A DNA stretch of 64,000 bases from Tomocerus qinae (taxonomy: Eukaryota; Arthropoda; Collembola; Entomobryomorpha; Tomoceridae): positions 16,182,001 through 16,246,000 of the forward strand of contig CM034546.1 of the NCBI GenBank assembly GCA_020055645.1. The letters are read 5' to 3'. This document shows, piece after piece, positions 23,081 to 35,438 of this stretch (its first letter is position 1; each line of letters starts with the position of its first letter). The notes beneath the pieces were generated by a model. It had not been told where the DNA came from and ran no database searches. It saw only the letters and a list, made by a program, of their open reading frames with translations. The translations under genes and the position numbers were made by a program.

Positions 23081-24835
23081 ACTAGCCGGTCACAGGGCCC
23101 AGGCCCTGTTATAAATAAAACTAGTGTGTATTCCGGGGCAATATTGTAAGATGGATAGAATGTATTTCAGAAACTTATTTCCGTCACCCACCTGGTGCGT
23201 GAGGGGAAGCAGTTTATTTGCTTGGTCGGATAAAACAGAATAACATTGGCAGCATAGACGTAAGTTGTAGGTAAACATCCCATCCAATGCAAAAGATGGA
23301 ACATCCAACCCCATCCATCCCATCATCACCAAACACCCAAGAAAAGATCAACATCTTATCCAGCCCACCACCAATTCAAATAAAGTAATCCATCTAATAT
23401 AGCCCATCCCCAGTTTTCAAATAAAGTACCATTACAGCCATCACCAACACATCCCTTTCAGCCAATTCATACACCTGGATGGGGATGTTGGGCATAATGG
23501 AAGGGATGCTTACATCTAAGCTTGGCAGTATGCATAATGATGAGTCAGAGTAACGTAGACGTAACATTATACCCCAAGTCAAAATCGTGACCACAATGGG
23601 TGACCAGAGTAAGTACCGATAGTCACAATAAAATTCCAACACAAAAGTATTGGCCCTTGGTCGTAATAAGCTGAAGTTTTAGAAAATTTTGTTTTTTTGA
23701 TTCGGAATAACTAATTACAGTTTAATATTAATTACTACCGTTGTATAGTGTCAATGCAAGGAAAATGTCAACTTCCATGACATTCATGTCTATGACCAAC
23801 GAAAATGGAATCACATTAAGAGCCCAGTACCTTTAAATTTGGAAATGTCTGATGACTACCAAAATACATGTAAAAATTGTTTTACAACTCTTGGAATTCT
23901 GTCTAAAGTTCTTACCCGATTTTCTTGTGTGGCACATTTTTGGAATCCTGAATATATTGTCAACCACCCCATTGTTCAAAATATACGATATGTTTACTCA
24001 AAAATATATCTTATTGTGATTATAATTTTGTAAACGACAAAATCTGCTAGAAAATTTAAATATCGTATATTTTGTACAATGGGGTGGTTGACAATATATT
24101 CAGGATTCCAAAAATGTACCACACAAGAAAATCGGGTAAGAACTTTAGACAGAATTCCAAGAGTTGTAAAACAATTTTTACATGTATTTTGATAGTCATC
24201 AGAGATTTCCAAATTTAAAGGTACTGGGCCCTTAAAAAAATATTCTATATTTATAAATATTCACCAACCTTTTTAAGGGCTACTTATACTCTTCATAATC
24301 CTATCATCATCACCATTTGTGACGTCATATTAGAAGTCATAATTTTATGATAATAAATTTCTTTAACACAAGCGGCAGATTCAAAACGTACACATTTGAA
24401 ATAAAAAATAGTTTACCACTTCATCCTGCTCTGAACTCTTTCTATTTAAGACGTAAAACATTTTTAACCTCCTATTAGCTTAAAACCATTTGCGAATTTA
24501 AAAAAATAGTTTTATTATGAATAGCCAATTTTTAAACTTTCCTGCGTATAAAATAAGGTCACGGCACGGTGTATTAAATTGAAAGAAAGAGTTTCAACTA
24601 CCACGTCTCACAACAGTGACTTTCATAATTTTATCACCGCGCAAGCGTGTATGCATAAAACCAAGTTCTATCTGGATGGAATTTAGCATCTTCAGCAAAT
24701 AAACCAAATTGTGTTGTTAATACATTTTGAAATAACGGTACGGTGGCCGAGAAACAACATTCATAATTTCATAACATCCGTACACACAAACATACAACAT
24801 ACAAAAATTACAATGACGTTTATATTATAGAGTGA
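23081..24835 (+). repeat. 1.3-kb repeat unit, copy 1 (paralogue of 41658-43174)
   Basis: Both copies begin ACTAGCCGGTCACAGGGCCC and end TATATTATAGAGTGA and are nearly identical between. This copy carries an extra 412-bp insertion at 23820-24231; the other carries a 134-bp hAT insertion instead. Each copy therefore shows the other's empty site. A minus-strand frame of about 80 codons (23394-23642 here) is conserved between the copies, but I recognise nothing in it. Class unknown: no inverted ends, long terminal repeats or poly-A tail were seen. Confidence 0.85.
23820..24231. mobile_element. piggyBac-like 412-bp foldback element in TTAA
   Basis: Two arms of about 170 bp are near-perfect inverted copies (outer ends GAGCCCAGTACC / GGTACTGGGCCC). 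TTAA flanks both ends (23816-23819 and 24232-24235). The paralogous site near 42527 has a single TTAA and no insertion. TTAA duplication is the hallmark of piggyBac elements. No transposase; the two short mirror-image ORFs are the arms read in either direction. Confidence 0.85.
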
Positions 24836-25964
24836 TGTCAGGGATTGAATTTACATGCACACGTGATTTCCGATAGGGTTCAAATAGGTTTCATGATGCC
24901 CAAGTATTTACTTCAACGTTCTGGTCGATGAATTACTAGGATTGGCAAAATTGGATATGTTTTTCCCATTTCGTTCGCACAATTCAAAACCATGATTTTC
25001 ATGCAACTTACATCATATATGTATGTATGATAAACGGGATATTTTTAGAGTTTCATTTATGGACCTATACACCATCGTATCCCAACTGCATGTTTTGATA
25101 TGATTACCAACTAGATTGTAAAATTTATAATTTATACATACGTTAACATCATATATACATAATATATACATATATTATAACCTGATGAATTCATCTACAG
25201 AAATATTTATATCTACAACTGTGAATTGTTTGTTAGTAATTGTTTATTTTTACACGATTTATTCGTACTAGTTTTTTAAAACATTGGGGATACTGGCATT
25301 CTAATAGTTTTCTTGAGGCGAGTACGTAGATTAAAATTTTCACTGTGTGGAGTAAGGGTAGGGGACATTTCTGTTTATGAATGACTAAAATAAAATAGTT
25401 ACCATTTTGCTCTAAACTAAGATTTTGTCCAACGGATATAAATACTTGTAATTACAAACACGCAATAATAATATTACATTTGTACATGTGGCCCAAAACG
25501 AGTATTTTGTATAAAAATGTAGACACGAAGAGTAAGAGAACAATAAATTACGGAATGCATTTTACTTGAACTTTTACTTGAGGATGTTGAACACCCTGAT
25601 AAAGGGGATTTAAATTTTTTTACAAACATTTTTGGCGTGTCGAACTACCTAACTATGTGCTTGTATTTTCTTTAAAACCATTGTATACTAGAGTGCATAT
25701 TATTTTAGTAACACCAAAGTGCGGATAGGGAATACAGACAAACCCCGACTTCCAGCATATTACGTTATTTTGGTCTTTGTAATCAGGTTTGTCCTTTTGG
25801 TGTTCCATTACTATTAAAGTTTGTTGAAAAAGTATAACTTTTTGCATAATGACATTCATGTATTTTGAAATATACTAGCATAGATCATCAACAACCATGA
25901 CATGACTAATTACTGACTGACGGACGGACTAATCATTTACAGACAAGAAATAAAAAATCGCTGG
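24836..25964. other. Gene-free stretch with a short IR-flank-like piece
   Basis: About 25315-25435 resembles text just 5' of IR-like copies 1 and 2 ('gtacgtagattaaaattttcactg', 'ttgtccaacgga'). No receptor coding sequence follows on the minus strand. The 68-codon ORF at 25653 is not recognisable. Confidence 0.4.
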
Positions 25965-27500
25965 CAACCACACTTTCTTTCAATTTACTTGTTACACGGA
26001 TATTATTTTTTGAAAACTTTTCTTCCAACATTTTAAAATGTTATTTTTAGGATGTGTTTACGTTGAAATCTTAATCATGGATAAAATTTTTAAAAATTTC
26101 TCGTAAATGAAAAGCAATTTGGGTGTGTTGAATAATAAATAAATAAATAAATAAAGTTACAAAAAAGCCAGTTGATGGAATTACCTTAACTGTAAAATAA
26201 AAAATGAAAACACAGCATGTCTTCCTAACATTTCTAAAAAATTTTAATAACGGTTATCTGTACTGACTATCTAAATGCGATTGAAAATATTGGTTCAGTA
26301 TCATGTATACCCAGTCAAAGAAAATCGTGGTAAATATGGATATTTTTTAGCTAAAAAAGTATTTATGTAATTTAATTTAAATATATGCCATGCCATTGGA
26401 GTACCTAGAAAATTGATGAAGGTGGGAAAGTAAATATAGTTGTTTAAATAATTGAAATTATTTAATTTTTAATAAATTATTAACATCAAGATCTAGGTTA
26501 AAGTTCAATAATTTAGCAATTGAAATTCATAGTTATCAATGAGGACAAAGACGTATTTAGAGGGTGCTAGTGTGCTGAGGCACTCCCTAAATATTCTTGA
26601 AACACACCAGATATTTTCTTAAAATTAATAAAAAAAGTATTTTTATACATAAGAAAATGCTTGTCACATGTTCAAGCATCATTTTCATTTGAGTTCAGGA
26701 TACTCCTTTGAACGGGGAAAAAACCAAAATATCATTACTTTAATATTAAAAGTTTAATTTTATTTATATTTGGACGCTTTGTATTTTTATACTTCTCTAA
26801 GGGCAATAATTCAGGTGTAAATTTTATTTGTATACTCAGGTACAAATGCATTGTTTTTACATTTATATTCCTAAACAAAGATCTTCAAATCAAAATGTCG
26901 AAATTTTTCTAATTTTATAAAGATTATAAAAAGTTCTCCAGCTAACTTAAAATTAATTAGTAATAAGAAAGAAACCGATTTTTGTGAAGCATGATTGTAT
27001 TCTTTTAAGGACTATAAATTATAATTTGAACATTTGATTAGTTTGAATATTGTCCATAACATATAATATATCATGGCCATGTGAATGTCCATGTTTATAA
27101 TCCATGTCCCCAAGTAGGCAAATCCTTTCGAACTCCACGGCTCTCTTCAACACGAAGCGCGAATCTTCATCTCAGTTCTCTTAAATTTTTGGACTTCTAT
27201 AGAAAACCAAACTATTCCCGCCCAATTGTCTGCTGACATTGTTTCTGGATGGCGACTACTTGGGTATATTCCATTAAGGTTGACCTACAAATGATTTATT
27301 CAATTTTGTTATCAAATTATTCAAATTATTTTATAATCTCTGAAAAATGACATTCTTTGAACATTTTTTTGTATTTGGATTATCATGGAGGCCGACATGT
27401 AATAGGAAATCATAGCATGGCTTCCATATTTCAATAATTTTTCAGTTTTAAATATTTAATTAACTGAAATATTTAAAATAATTCAATCTATATGAAACGC
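25965..27500. repeat. Orphan copy of the IR-like gene upstream flank
   Basis: 25965-26260 matches the sequence immediately 5' of IR-like copy 3 (38120-38400). 26383-26520 matches 38974-39080, and 26780-27490 matches 7850-8670 upstream of copy 2. In the expected place for the gene (below 25.96 kb, minus strand) there is no receptor ORF, so a fourth gene has been lost or replaced. An interspersed repeat related to 15645-15810 lies at 26547-26712. Confidence 0.65.
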
Positions 27501-28477
27501 ATCTCTATATTATAATCTTCTTAGACTTGGAAAAGCAATAAATTTACTTGTCTATATATATTTATTTATTATATAATATGTATGTACGTGTGGTAGGAGA
27601 TCATAGGAAACGTGCATATATAACGTATATAACACAAAACTCCCCCATATGTGTAACGCAAGTGCTGACTGCAACACTTTTGAGTACCTCCTCCTCCCAT
27701 TAACTGCACACGTAATATATGCAGGCTCCTTAAAAACAAAATGCGCAAGCCCAATTCCTCTAAACCATCGAAATGAGTCGTTTCATATTATCATTATTTT
27801 AACATCAAAATAATAGAAATTTACATCATCAACAAGTTGAATGGTGAGTGGTGATTGAATGGAAACGATTAGCGAAAGGGAACATTTCGTAATGATCGTA
27901 ATGTGCATATTAAATAGCATTTCAAAACTTCTAATTCAAATTGGTTATGCCATATTGACTAACTTATTCGACATTTTTTAGTAGAGCTGGGTTTACTTTT
28001 TACTACCCTCTTGATTCCTTTGTTCCATTTGGAACATCTTTTTGTAGAAGTAAATAACAGTAATGGGAGCCACTATTTATTCTTTAAAAATATTTATTCG
28101 TAAGTTTCCTCATGGAGTTTGCACGTTTTTCAAAAATCCCACGGGGAATCTTATTTTTTTGATTTTAAAAGGGAGTTTTTTGGGTGACTTTGTGGGAGTT
28201 TTTTCGAAAATGAAGTCTTTCATTGTTCCCTGTATTTGATGCTACGATCTACAGCTATTGTTTTGGTGTACGAAATTCCTTTTTATCAGGAAGTTGGGGT
28301 TTACAGCTAATTTTACCAACCACCAATAAAAGTATATTATTTTAAATATACTTTGGATTTACAAAGGTAACATAATAACATAATGGGATGTTTTCGAAAT
28401 TGTTTTTATTACTGTGATGGGTGGCCTGCTGAGTTTCCCTTGGGTGCTAGATTTGCCCCTTAGCTGGGTTCACTAGT
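27500..28477 (+). repeat. About 1-kb repeat, copy A (inverted partner at 47324-48499)
   Basis: The whole stretch is the reverse complement of 47324-48499 at moderate divergence. It ends CTGGGTTCACTAGT, and the partner begins ACTAGTGAACCCAG. No clear ORF. It lacks the 191-bp hAT insertion found in copy B. Confidence 0.8.
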
Positions 28478-28507
28478 GATACATAAGATTCTAAGAATCA
28501 ACTAAAT

Positions 28508-28866
28508 AATGATATCTCAGAAAACGGTGTATTTGACACACTCAATAAGTTTCTACCTCTTAAAAGTAAAAATGCACAAACTACTATTGAAATAGATCCT
28601 ACTATTATTAATGATTATTTGTATCAATATGTAAATCCCCAGAAAATGTAAATAGTAACCTAGATCGGCCTTCAGAGTTACCTACCGTTGATGATAGTTT
28701 TAAAATTAATAATTTGTGTGTGTTAGTGGGAGAGTATGATCAAAGACAAAGACACACTACCGCTCAATCTTACTTGCAGTTGCTCCCTGAAGAGCTTTAC
28801 TGTTCGGAGAAACCACTTATTCGTCCTGCAGACATACAAAATGAAAGGAGAGACGACAAGGGCTAA
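28508..28866 (+). pseudogene. Unidentified coding remnant with one frameshift
   Basis: Two overlapping frames read as one protein-like text: first NDISENGVFDTLNKFLPL and on to a stop at 28649, then, shifted by one, PENVNSNLDRPSELP and QRQRHTTAQSYLQLLPEELY to a stop at 28864-28866. Composition is protein-like and unlike the surrounding AT-rich DNA. The family is not recognised; it could be a mobile-element ORF or a host exon. Confidence 0.35.
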
Positions 28867-29184
28867 AAATTAATAATAATTATGCATTTGTTTACATTTT
28901 CGAATAGAAATATGACATAGTATGTTTTGCTTATATAGATGGAGCCAAAACCCAATAAACCCCGGGTTTTTTAAGTAAAGCGGGGTGGGACTTTTGCCAA
29001 CCCCAACCCATAAAAAACCGGACCCACAACCCTGCTGTCAATTACCATATAATAATAATAATAACCAGTCAAACTCTCCTATTAATACACTATAATATAG
29101 TCTTTAATCCTGTCTAACTGGTATAACACTTTCCTTTTTCTGCGCCTAATTTCAATTTTTGACTCCATATATAAGACAGTCAAT
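28867..29184. other. Gene-free stretch 3' of the FReP gene
   Basis: No ORF or element recognised; a short CCCGGGTTTTTT-like run near 28963 is reminiscent of the hAT family at 21405. Confidence 0.3.
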
Positions 29185-32100
29185 TTATATTGATATTTTC
29201 AAACCGGAACCATCTACTATTCCCTCATTCGTTAAGTTCTCCCACCTCCCTGTGGAACAATACTTATCATCTGACCTGAAGAACCCGACATTATCTTACA
29301 ATGCAATGGGCAACCTATGACATCCTCTCCCATAAATCCATTTCTGAAATTGAAACTATTTAAGCATTATCTCTTACAAGAAAGCAATCTTTGAACCAAA
29401 ATCCATTGGCCTTGTGATACATTGAACAACTTCCTGCACGTTCATCATTGTCTCTATCGATTGTAGAAAAACTTGATCCGTTGTGCCAATCAAACCAATT
29501 TACAAACGCTGAAATGAATTCATAGATTAATTAAAGTGGATGTAGTTGTTAAAGTGTATTGATTAGTGAATGTAGATATGATTAAGGGACTGACTGGAGT
29601 TGCCTCCGACGTAGCCACCGACAGTCAACTTGAATTTATCTGCCTCTGAAGCCACTCTGAAGGTGGAATAGTGGGCTTGATAGAGCGTTCCATTCAGATG
29701 TGTGGCTGTAATCAGCAGTTCGTGATTGCACTCTTTCGTCAGTTCGTGAATTGTATCCAGACCTAAAATTAATTTAGAAACACAATTCGTTTAAAAATGC
29801 ATATAATAAAAAAGATATACAAAGTCCTTCATGTGATTATCATGAGGGAAAATAACTTAACTGTATCAAATCTATTTTAACTTAAAATTCAATTCTAAAA
29901 TTTCCTTTTTTTCTTTACAATTCCTAGAATTTAGATGTATCCAGAAATGAAGCTTAAAATATATTTTTGAACTGGTTTTAAATTGCATCAGTATGGAATT
30001 TATATTATTTGTTAGTACCAATCAATTTAATTTGCATTTCAAAAATAAATAATGTTGAAGTTTAACCACCCGGCGCTTTTAAGAGACCCTGTGTTTATTG
30101 TTACAGAGTTATTGTCACTTTTATTTGTTGTACGGTACAATAATTTATACTTAGCAGGCCGAATTTATAAAATAAGATTTCAATACTGTAAAAAATATAC
30201 AAAAATGTTATCTGCATTTTTTTAATTCGAATTTTTTGAAGCAGTCATTCTATTTTTAATAAATATAATAAATTGGATCATTCCAGATGAGATTTCATTA
30301 TTGTTTTCCTAGTTAATGGTTGGTAGTTGTTACGTATGTTTAATAATGTGAAACATTAAAGTGAGTGAGGCGCCTATTGACATTTCCGGTTATAGAAATT
30401 TGAGCCCGTAAGGTATAAATTGTCATATCGTGCAACATTTTAGTATTAACTTTATTTCGTTAATTTAATTAATTTGTTTTATCTCAAATATTTCATTAAT
30501 TTCAAGTTCTTAATTGGTTTGAAATATTTCATATTTTATTCGATCAAGGTTAATTAGGCCGTGGAAAAAAATTGATTGAAATAATGATGCATAGCAGCTC
30601 CCTAAATACGTCCTTGTTAATAGGCGAGCGAGTGATTTTGATAAACAACAATCATGTTGTGGCTGCCAGGATTAAATGGGATGTTTTAATCAGTATACCA
30701 AATTATAGTGTAGGAATTATTTTTGTTGCCAATTATTTGAAAAAGTGATATCTTAAAATTCGAATATTGCAATTGTCGGTAACATTACGTTGTTTATTGG
30801 ATCGAAGGTGTAAGCTGGCTGGTATACCCAAATATCGAGTTTTTGTGAATCCCATTTTCTTAGGTTTGGGACGGGAAAACAGTTTAAAATTACTCTATGG
30901 CCATCTCTACTTATGACTATGATTACGTACACCTAAAGCAAATAGTACTTTCTTAATGCATAATATACTATAATCATAACATTTTCTTTCCTTACCCAGC
31001 CAACAGTCGTTATTTGGGTCACCGAATCCGTTTTTGTATCCGTCCCACGTTTTATTGAACAAGTCTGATCGCTCATCCTCGGTCAAGTTCCCGGGTATTC
31101 CCCGTCTTTGGAATACCGTCCAGCCTCCACCAGCAGTCTCCATATCGCAGTAGGCATTAACAGACATTCTATTAGTAATATTTTCTTTATCGAAGTAGGG
31201 ATATAGTTTATAGACTCCACTTGGTGATTTGTTAATCTTTCGCTTGATGTTAAGACATGACCCCATTTCTTTGGATTGTGTGCCAACTGGAAGCAATAAA
31301 TTGGTTTATTATTTTTCCCAATAGATAACTATCCTTGTTTGATCATACTGTATGTAATATGTTATAGTTAGCATTATAATATACCTAATTACAAAATGAC
31401 CATGCGACATTTGTGAACTGCTAGCTTGATACTGTCAGTGTGTTTTAACAGTGTGTCCATGGGCAGCTTTCATGCATACGTATTCAGGCAACCTCATGGT
31501 ATCAGGAATTACTTAGACGAGGGGGCTATATACTAGGAAATTATTCTGTAACCGCCCTTTAAGATTTAAAATTGTAATGTAATCCCTACTCCTTTAATTT
31601 TCCTATAAACTGTGGTTTAGGGCTGTGGCTATACTGCTTGCGGAGTATTCTGGTGTACTTAATGCAAAGAAAATGTAATTTTTGGTGGGTTGTCGCTTCG
31701 CTTACTCTAAGAATGCTATAAACATATTAATGTTTTCGATAATGTACCCCAACGCATATCTTCATGTGCTAAATTTAGTACATGGAGGTATGCGTTGGGG
31801 TACATTATTGAAAACATTAATTATCCTCATGGTGCAGTTTATATACCCACGTGTTAATTACTCACTACCAATCAGTGTACAAAATACCATTTACCACTTA
31901 CCAGTGGTAAGTGGTTTTTAATGGTAAAAATTGTTTTGTTTAAATTTCGTATTTATTGAATAAAATTCGATGCCAAAGTATGAAATAGCTTAGTAGCTGA
32001 TCATTGTTGTTACAAATAGATAAGTTTTCATCAATCAGAATTGGATTCAAACGATGTGGGCAATAATAGCAGTTATTTGCCGAATCAGAAATTAATTGCT

Positions 32101-35100
32101 ATTTTGCTATGAATTGCATTTTCAATTTTAATTTAGCGATACAAAATGCAATCTTCGTTTTAGTAACATTTTTGTATAACTTTTGGTGAACAATCAAGAA
32201 AATAGTATTAATTTTGATTAATTAAGGGGATAATTAGAAATGTTTCATAGAAAATAAAGTTTTAAAATTTTTATTTTAATAATTCTTGTGTATCTGTCTA
32301 ATAAATCACTAAAATTTACTATTTTTATTATTAAATACATTTCTACTATTAAGTGCATTTTTACCACTGTGATGGTAAAAAAACCTAAAAAGTGGTAAAT
32401 TTTGTACACTGCTACCAATAGGCAAGGGTAACGGTAATTCTAAATAAAGTTTGGTAAATTGGCAGTTGCAATGTATCTCCATAGCAATAGCACTCTTATA
32501 GTACAGATGTCATAGTCTTTGTACATAATGTAAATGACATATTGATGGATTTTTTCATTGGCTAAAGCGTCCCAAAAATTATTTATTTCCCTCTCTAATA
32601 TATAAATCAAGAAAAAGTGGATATTTGAAATTTTAGCCACCCTCGAAACTTGAACTGATTTTTGTTTACGTGCTTGCTCAGTGATACAAACTACCACGTG
32701 ATGGTCTGTAGAAAATCCTGGAGCGATATTCTCATCGTCATCGCAGCGGGAAAATCGCTCAAAAGATTTGAGTTGCAAAATTATTTGCAATGTCATTATT
32801 TTCATCTGTGTTATTAGTTTAACTTTTCTATCTTTGCTAAAGAAATAAATTAGGCTTTTATTCACGTTAAGAGATTATGAGATTTGAATAGATTAACACT
32901 CGCCCGAAGTACATGGCCTTAGACAACTGTAATTTCCACAACAATTACAATTAATGGTATTAAAGCAGTAGGTCAAATCGCAACTCGCAACCAATGGTGA
33001 ACACGTTCTCAACCCTTTTCCATATCTTTGAACATCTATACCGATAAGTGCCGCAACATTGAGCCACAAATGAAAAACTGCTGTGATGGCATAGGACACT
33101 TATTAGAACGCTGCTAACGGACATGAAAATATGGGCTTTTAAAAAAATCGTATGTAGAATGTAGACCGACTCTTCCCATATCCGTTGCTATAAAGATGGG
33201 AATATCGCTAAAGATTTTACATTTTGAAGATTTTTTGCAAAGACCATGCAAGAAATATCTGGTGAGCCAAGAAATTTCATTTACCAAATAAGCCATAGAT
33301 TTAATTCGTCTGTCGCACAGCCTTTTTTGAATTCAATAGCAATTCTTTGAAACGACTCAATTTTTCGTTAAAAAGATTTTATTTCTTCAATTTAAAAAAC
33401 TGAAGGAATAGGATCCCTAGAAAAAAGTCGAAGAATATCTATTTTCTAATTTGGATATTATTGTCTAGAGGATTTTCTTAAACCTAGTATGATCCCATAT
33501 TCCAGCATATTAAAGACAACTTACAGTTCTCACCGTCAGCTATTTTGAATTTTTTAAATTTTTTTTCAATGGAGGTGGGTATGGATTTCATTGCATCAAG
33601 CTGTAAACAAAATTAAACCATATATTTTGTAAAATACTTAGTTGGTATGTTCAAAATGTATGTTTCTACCGTAGTTTTAATTTCTGTCAGTGACGTTCTC
33701 GTGTTTCTCTCAATGTTTTTAATCTTTTCTCCAAAACTTTTAATATTTTCTGCAAGGGTTGTATGAATTTTGTCAATCTTATGAATTACAGCGTCTATTT
33801 GGTCTCGACGATGAAAAAATACCATAACAGTTTTTTCATCAATGCCTTTATTTCTTGCATCAATACTCTGGACACTAAGAAATAATACAAAAGAAAATAA
33901 ATAATTGCAAAATGGAAATATAACACAGAGCAGTTTATTTAGGCCCTCCTAACTCCTAACCAAAGTCAGCTGATTTTAGAAGCTGGCAACAACTTGGCAG
34001 CTGTCAAACAAGCTATTAAACCACCTGGTGCCCTGAATAGAAACCACTTTAAGTCGATCTTCAGTTATTTTTAATTTTTCATCCACTTTTCCAATCAGAG
34101 AATGACTAATATGTTCAGTAACGTTACGAAACAAGTGAGGTGTCAAGTAAGCAATGTGACATATATTATCAAAAAGTATATTATCAAATTTTCAACCAAT
34201 TTCCCTATTAGGGGATCACTATAAGCTGTGCAATAGTGTTAAAAATCATGTCAGCTATCAAAAAGCCTTTTACAACAATTTGTAGAATAAATAGAACCGA
34301 AGTTGCAACTAATTTTAATTACTTTTATATTTTAAACCTCTCCCCTTGTCAGAGTGTTTTACCCGTTTTCAAGCACGTATCCAGAGGGGGGGCCGGGGGG
34401 GCACCGGCCCCCCTAACGTCCCAAAAAAAGACGATTTTTTGTCAAAAAAGGTTAAAAATCCAAAAAATTTTCGCGCTCCGTGCGAATATGCCATAAATTT
34501 ACTATTATATTTTGGTGTGCCCCCCCTAGGTCAAATTCCTGGATACGTGCTTGCCCGTTTTGATCATTTACTTACCTGTTGATTGTACCCCAAAAATTCG
34601 AAAAGTCACGGGAATTGGCAGACAGACGGACGGACAGCCATTAACAGTGTTCGTATACAAATCAGTTAAAGTGTGTTATGAATTAGGAAAACCTTTCAAT
34701 GTAATGTATATGATTCATGACACTCGGGGATACCTCACAAATTTGTGTCATCTATCTACATATATCTTGTTAATACTAATTATTAATTGTGGTAATGCGG
34801 GCACAAGGATTGTAGCTTCATAAAAAGACGCATAATATACAACAAGACAAACGTGACAGAAGATGTTAGTTGTGCCGCACAACTTGTGCGGACATTCAGA
34901 TACGTGATATTTTACTGTTTTTATCCAGTATTATTACTTTCTACTAGAAATAAAACAATAAATAAATAACTTTTCTACTATTAGGTGACTAGATCCTTAA
35001 AATATCTACCAGAAATAAAACTTATAATTATCAAGCTTTGAATATTGAAATGAAAACGATAATAACTTAAGCTGATTTCAAGAAAAAGCTAAAATTGCTT

Positions 35101-35438
35101 ATATTTACTAAACCTGCAATGTCAAGCACGTATTCAGGGGCCCACCCCCCCTAAATTTCCAAAAAACGGCGATTTTTTATCAAAAAGGGTAAAAACTCCA
35201 AAAAAATTTCGCGCTTCGCGCGAATATGTCTTCGTTTTACCAATACATTTTGTTGGGCCCCCCCTTGGTCAAATTCCTGGATACGTGCTTGAGTCCTTAT
35301 GTACATATGGAAACTGGCAATAAAATACAATACAATCCAGACGTACCTGTCTTCGCAGCTTTCTTCTTCATTTGTTCCTGAAGTGCAGTGTACATAGAAA
35401 ATAATGCAAAATAGAGAAAAAGCGAACCTTAACTTCAT
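29185..35438 (-). CDS. Fibrinogen-related protein (FReP/ficolin-like), nearly complete
   Basis: Exons read on the minus strand with matching phases: 35438-35347 (signal peptide MKLRFAFSLFCIIFYVHC), 33874-33670 and 33600-33525 (coiled coil), 31286-30996 (fibrinogen N-half: [49 protein letters not shown]), 29762-29595 (GLDTIHELT, YSTFRVASEADKFKL, VGGY), 29508-29378 (WHNGSSFSTIDRDNDERAGS, the calcium-site region; KANGFW; DC). A last segment in another frame ending at 29185 (RWENLTNEG, LKISI) looks like the domain's C-terminus, but I could not place its acceptor. A further coiled-coil stretch (about 34170-34025) may be an optional exon; its acceptor is not evident. Introns hold several transposable elements. 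Role by family: secreted multimeric lectin of innate recognition. Confidence 0.78.
31727..31820. repeat. Strong hairpin, 40-bp arms
   Basis: TTAATGTTTTCGATAATGTA and its near-perfect reverse complement close a 94-bp palindrome with a loop of about 12 bp. It lies in a FReP intron. It could be a miniature element or a structured RNA; nothing decides. Confidence 0.8.
31873..32411. mobile_element. hAT-type non-autonomous element, CAGTGTACAAAAT ends, copy 2
   Basis: 539 bp, perfect 8-bp duplication ctaccaat (31865-31872, 32412-32419). Ends and GGTAAA subterminal repeats match 20298-20923 in inverted orientation. It sits in an intron of the FReP gene. Confidence 0.9.
32893..33099 (-). CDS. Possible small cysteine-rich secreted peptide
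   Basis: A 68-codon ATG ORF inside a FReP intron, same strand. The first about 20 residues are hydrophobic. The C-terminal half has nine Cys, including an adjacent pair (pattern C-x6-C-x4-C-x5-C-x-C-C-x4-C-x3-C-x5-C). This is the kind of spacing seen in small disulphide-rich secreted peptides, but no family is recognised. It could equally be chance, or an unused exon. Support is weak: no splice or promoter evidence. Confidence 0.22.
   Translation of the reverse strand: MSYAITAVFHLWLNVAALIGIDVQRYGKGLRTCSPLVASCDLTYCFNTINCNCCGNYSCLRPCTSGEC
34370..34553. mobile_element. hAT-like MITE, CAAGCACGTATCCAG ends
   Basis: 184 bp, ends CAAGCACGTATCCAG / CTGGATACGTGCTTG, perfect 8-bp duplication cccgtttt (34362-34369, 34554-34561). 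Relatives lie at 35123, 44263 and 48790, and as a tail at 11776-11862. The ORFs running through it are accidental. Confidence 0.9.
35123..35291. mobile_element. hAT-like MITE, CAAGCACGTATCCAG family, older copy
   Basis: Inverted ends CAAGCACGTATTCAG / CTGGATACGTGCTTG and an internal 'cgcgcttcgcgcgaatatg' match the copy at 34370; no 8-bp duplication remains. It lies in intron 1 of the FReP gene, 56 bp from exon 1. Confidence 0.75.

Noticed and set aside
23839-24212. Two mirror ORFs of nearly the same protein
   Set aside because: They are the two arms of one inverted repeat (TTAA foldback) read in opposite directions.
32440-32865. 141-codon minus-strand ORF in a FReP intron
   Set aside because: No recognisable domain, AT-driven composition, starts next to an hAT element; insufficient support.
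34236-34823. Three overlapping plus-strand ORFs
   Set aside because: They run through an hAT-like MITE and its flanks; no motif and no splice support.
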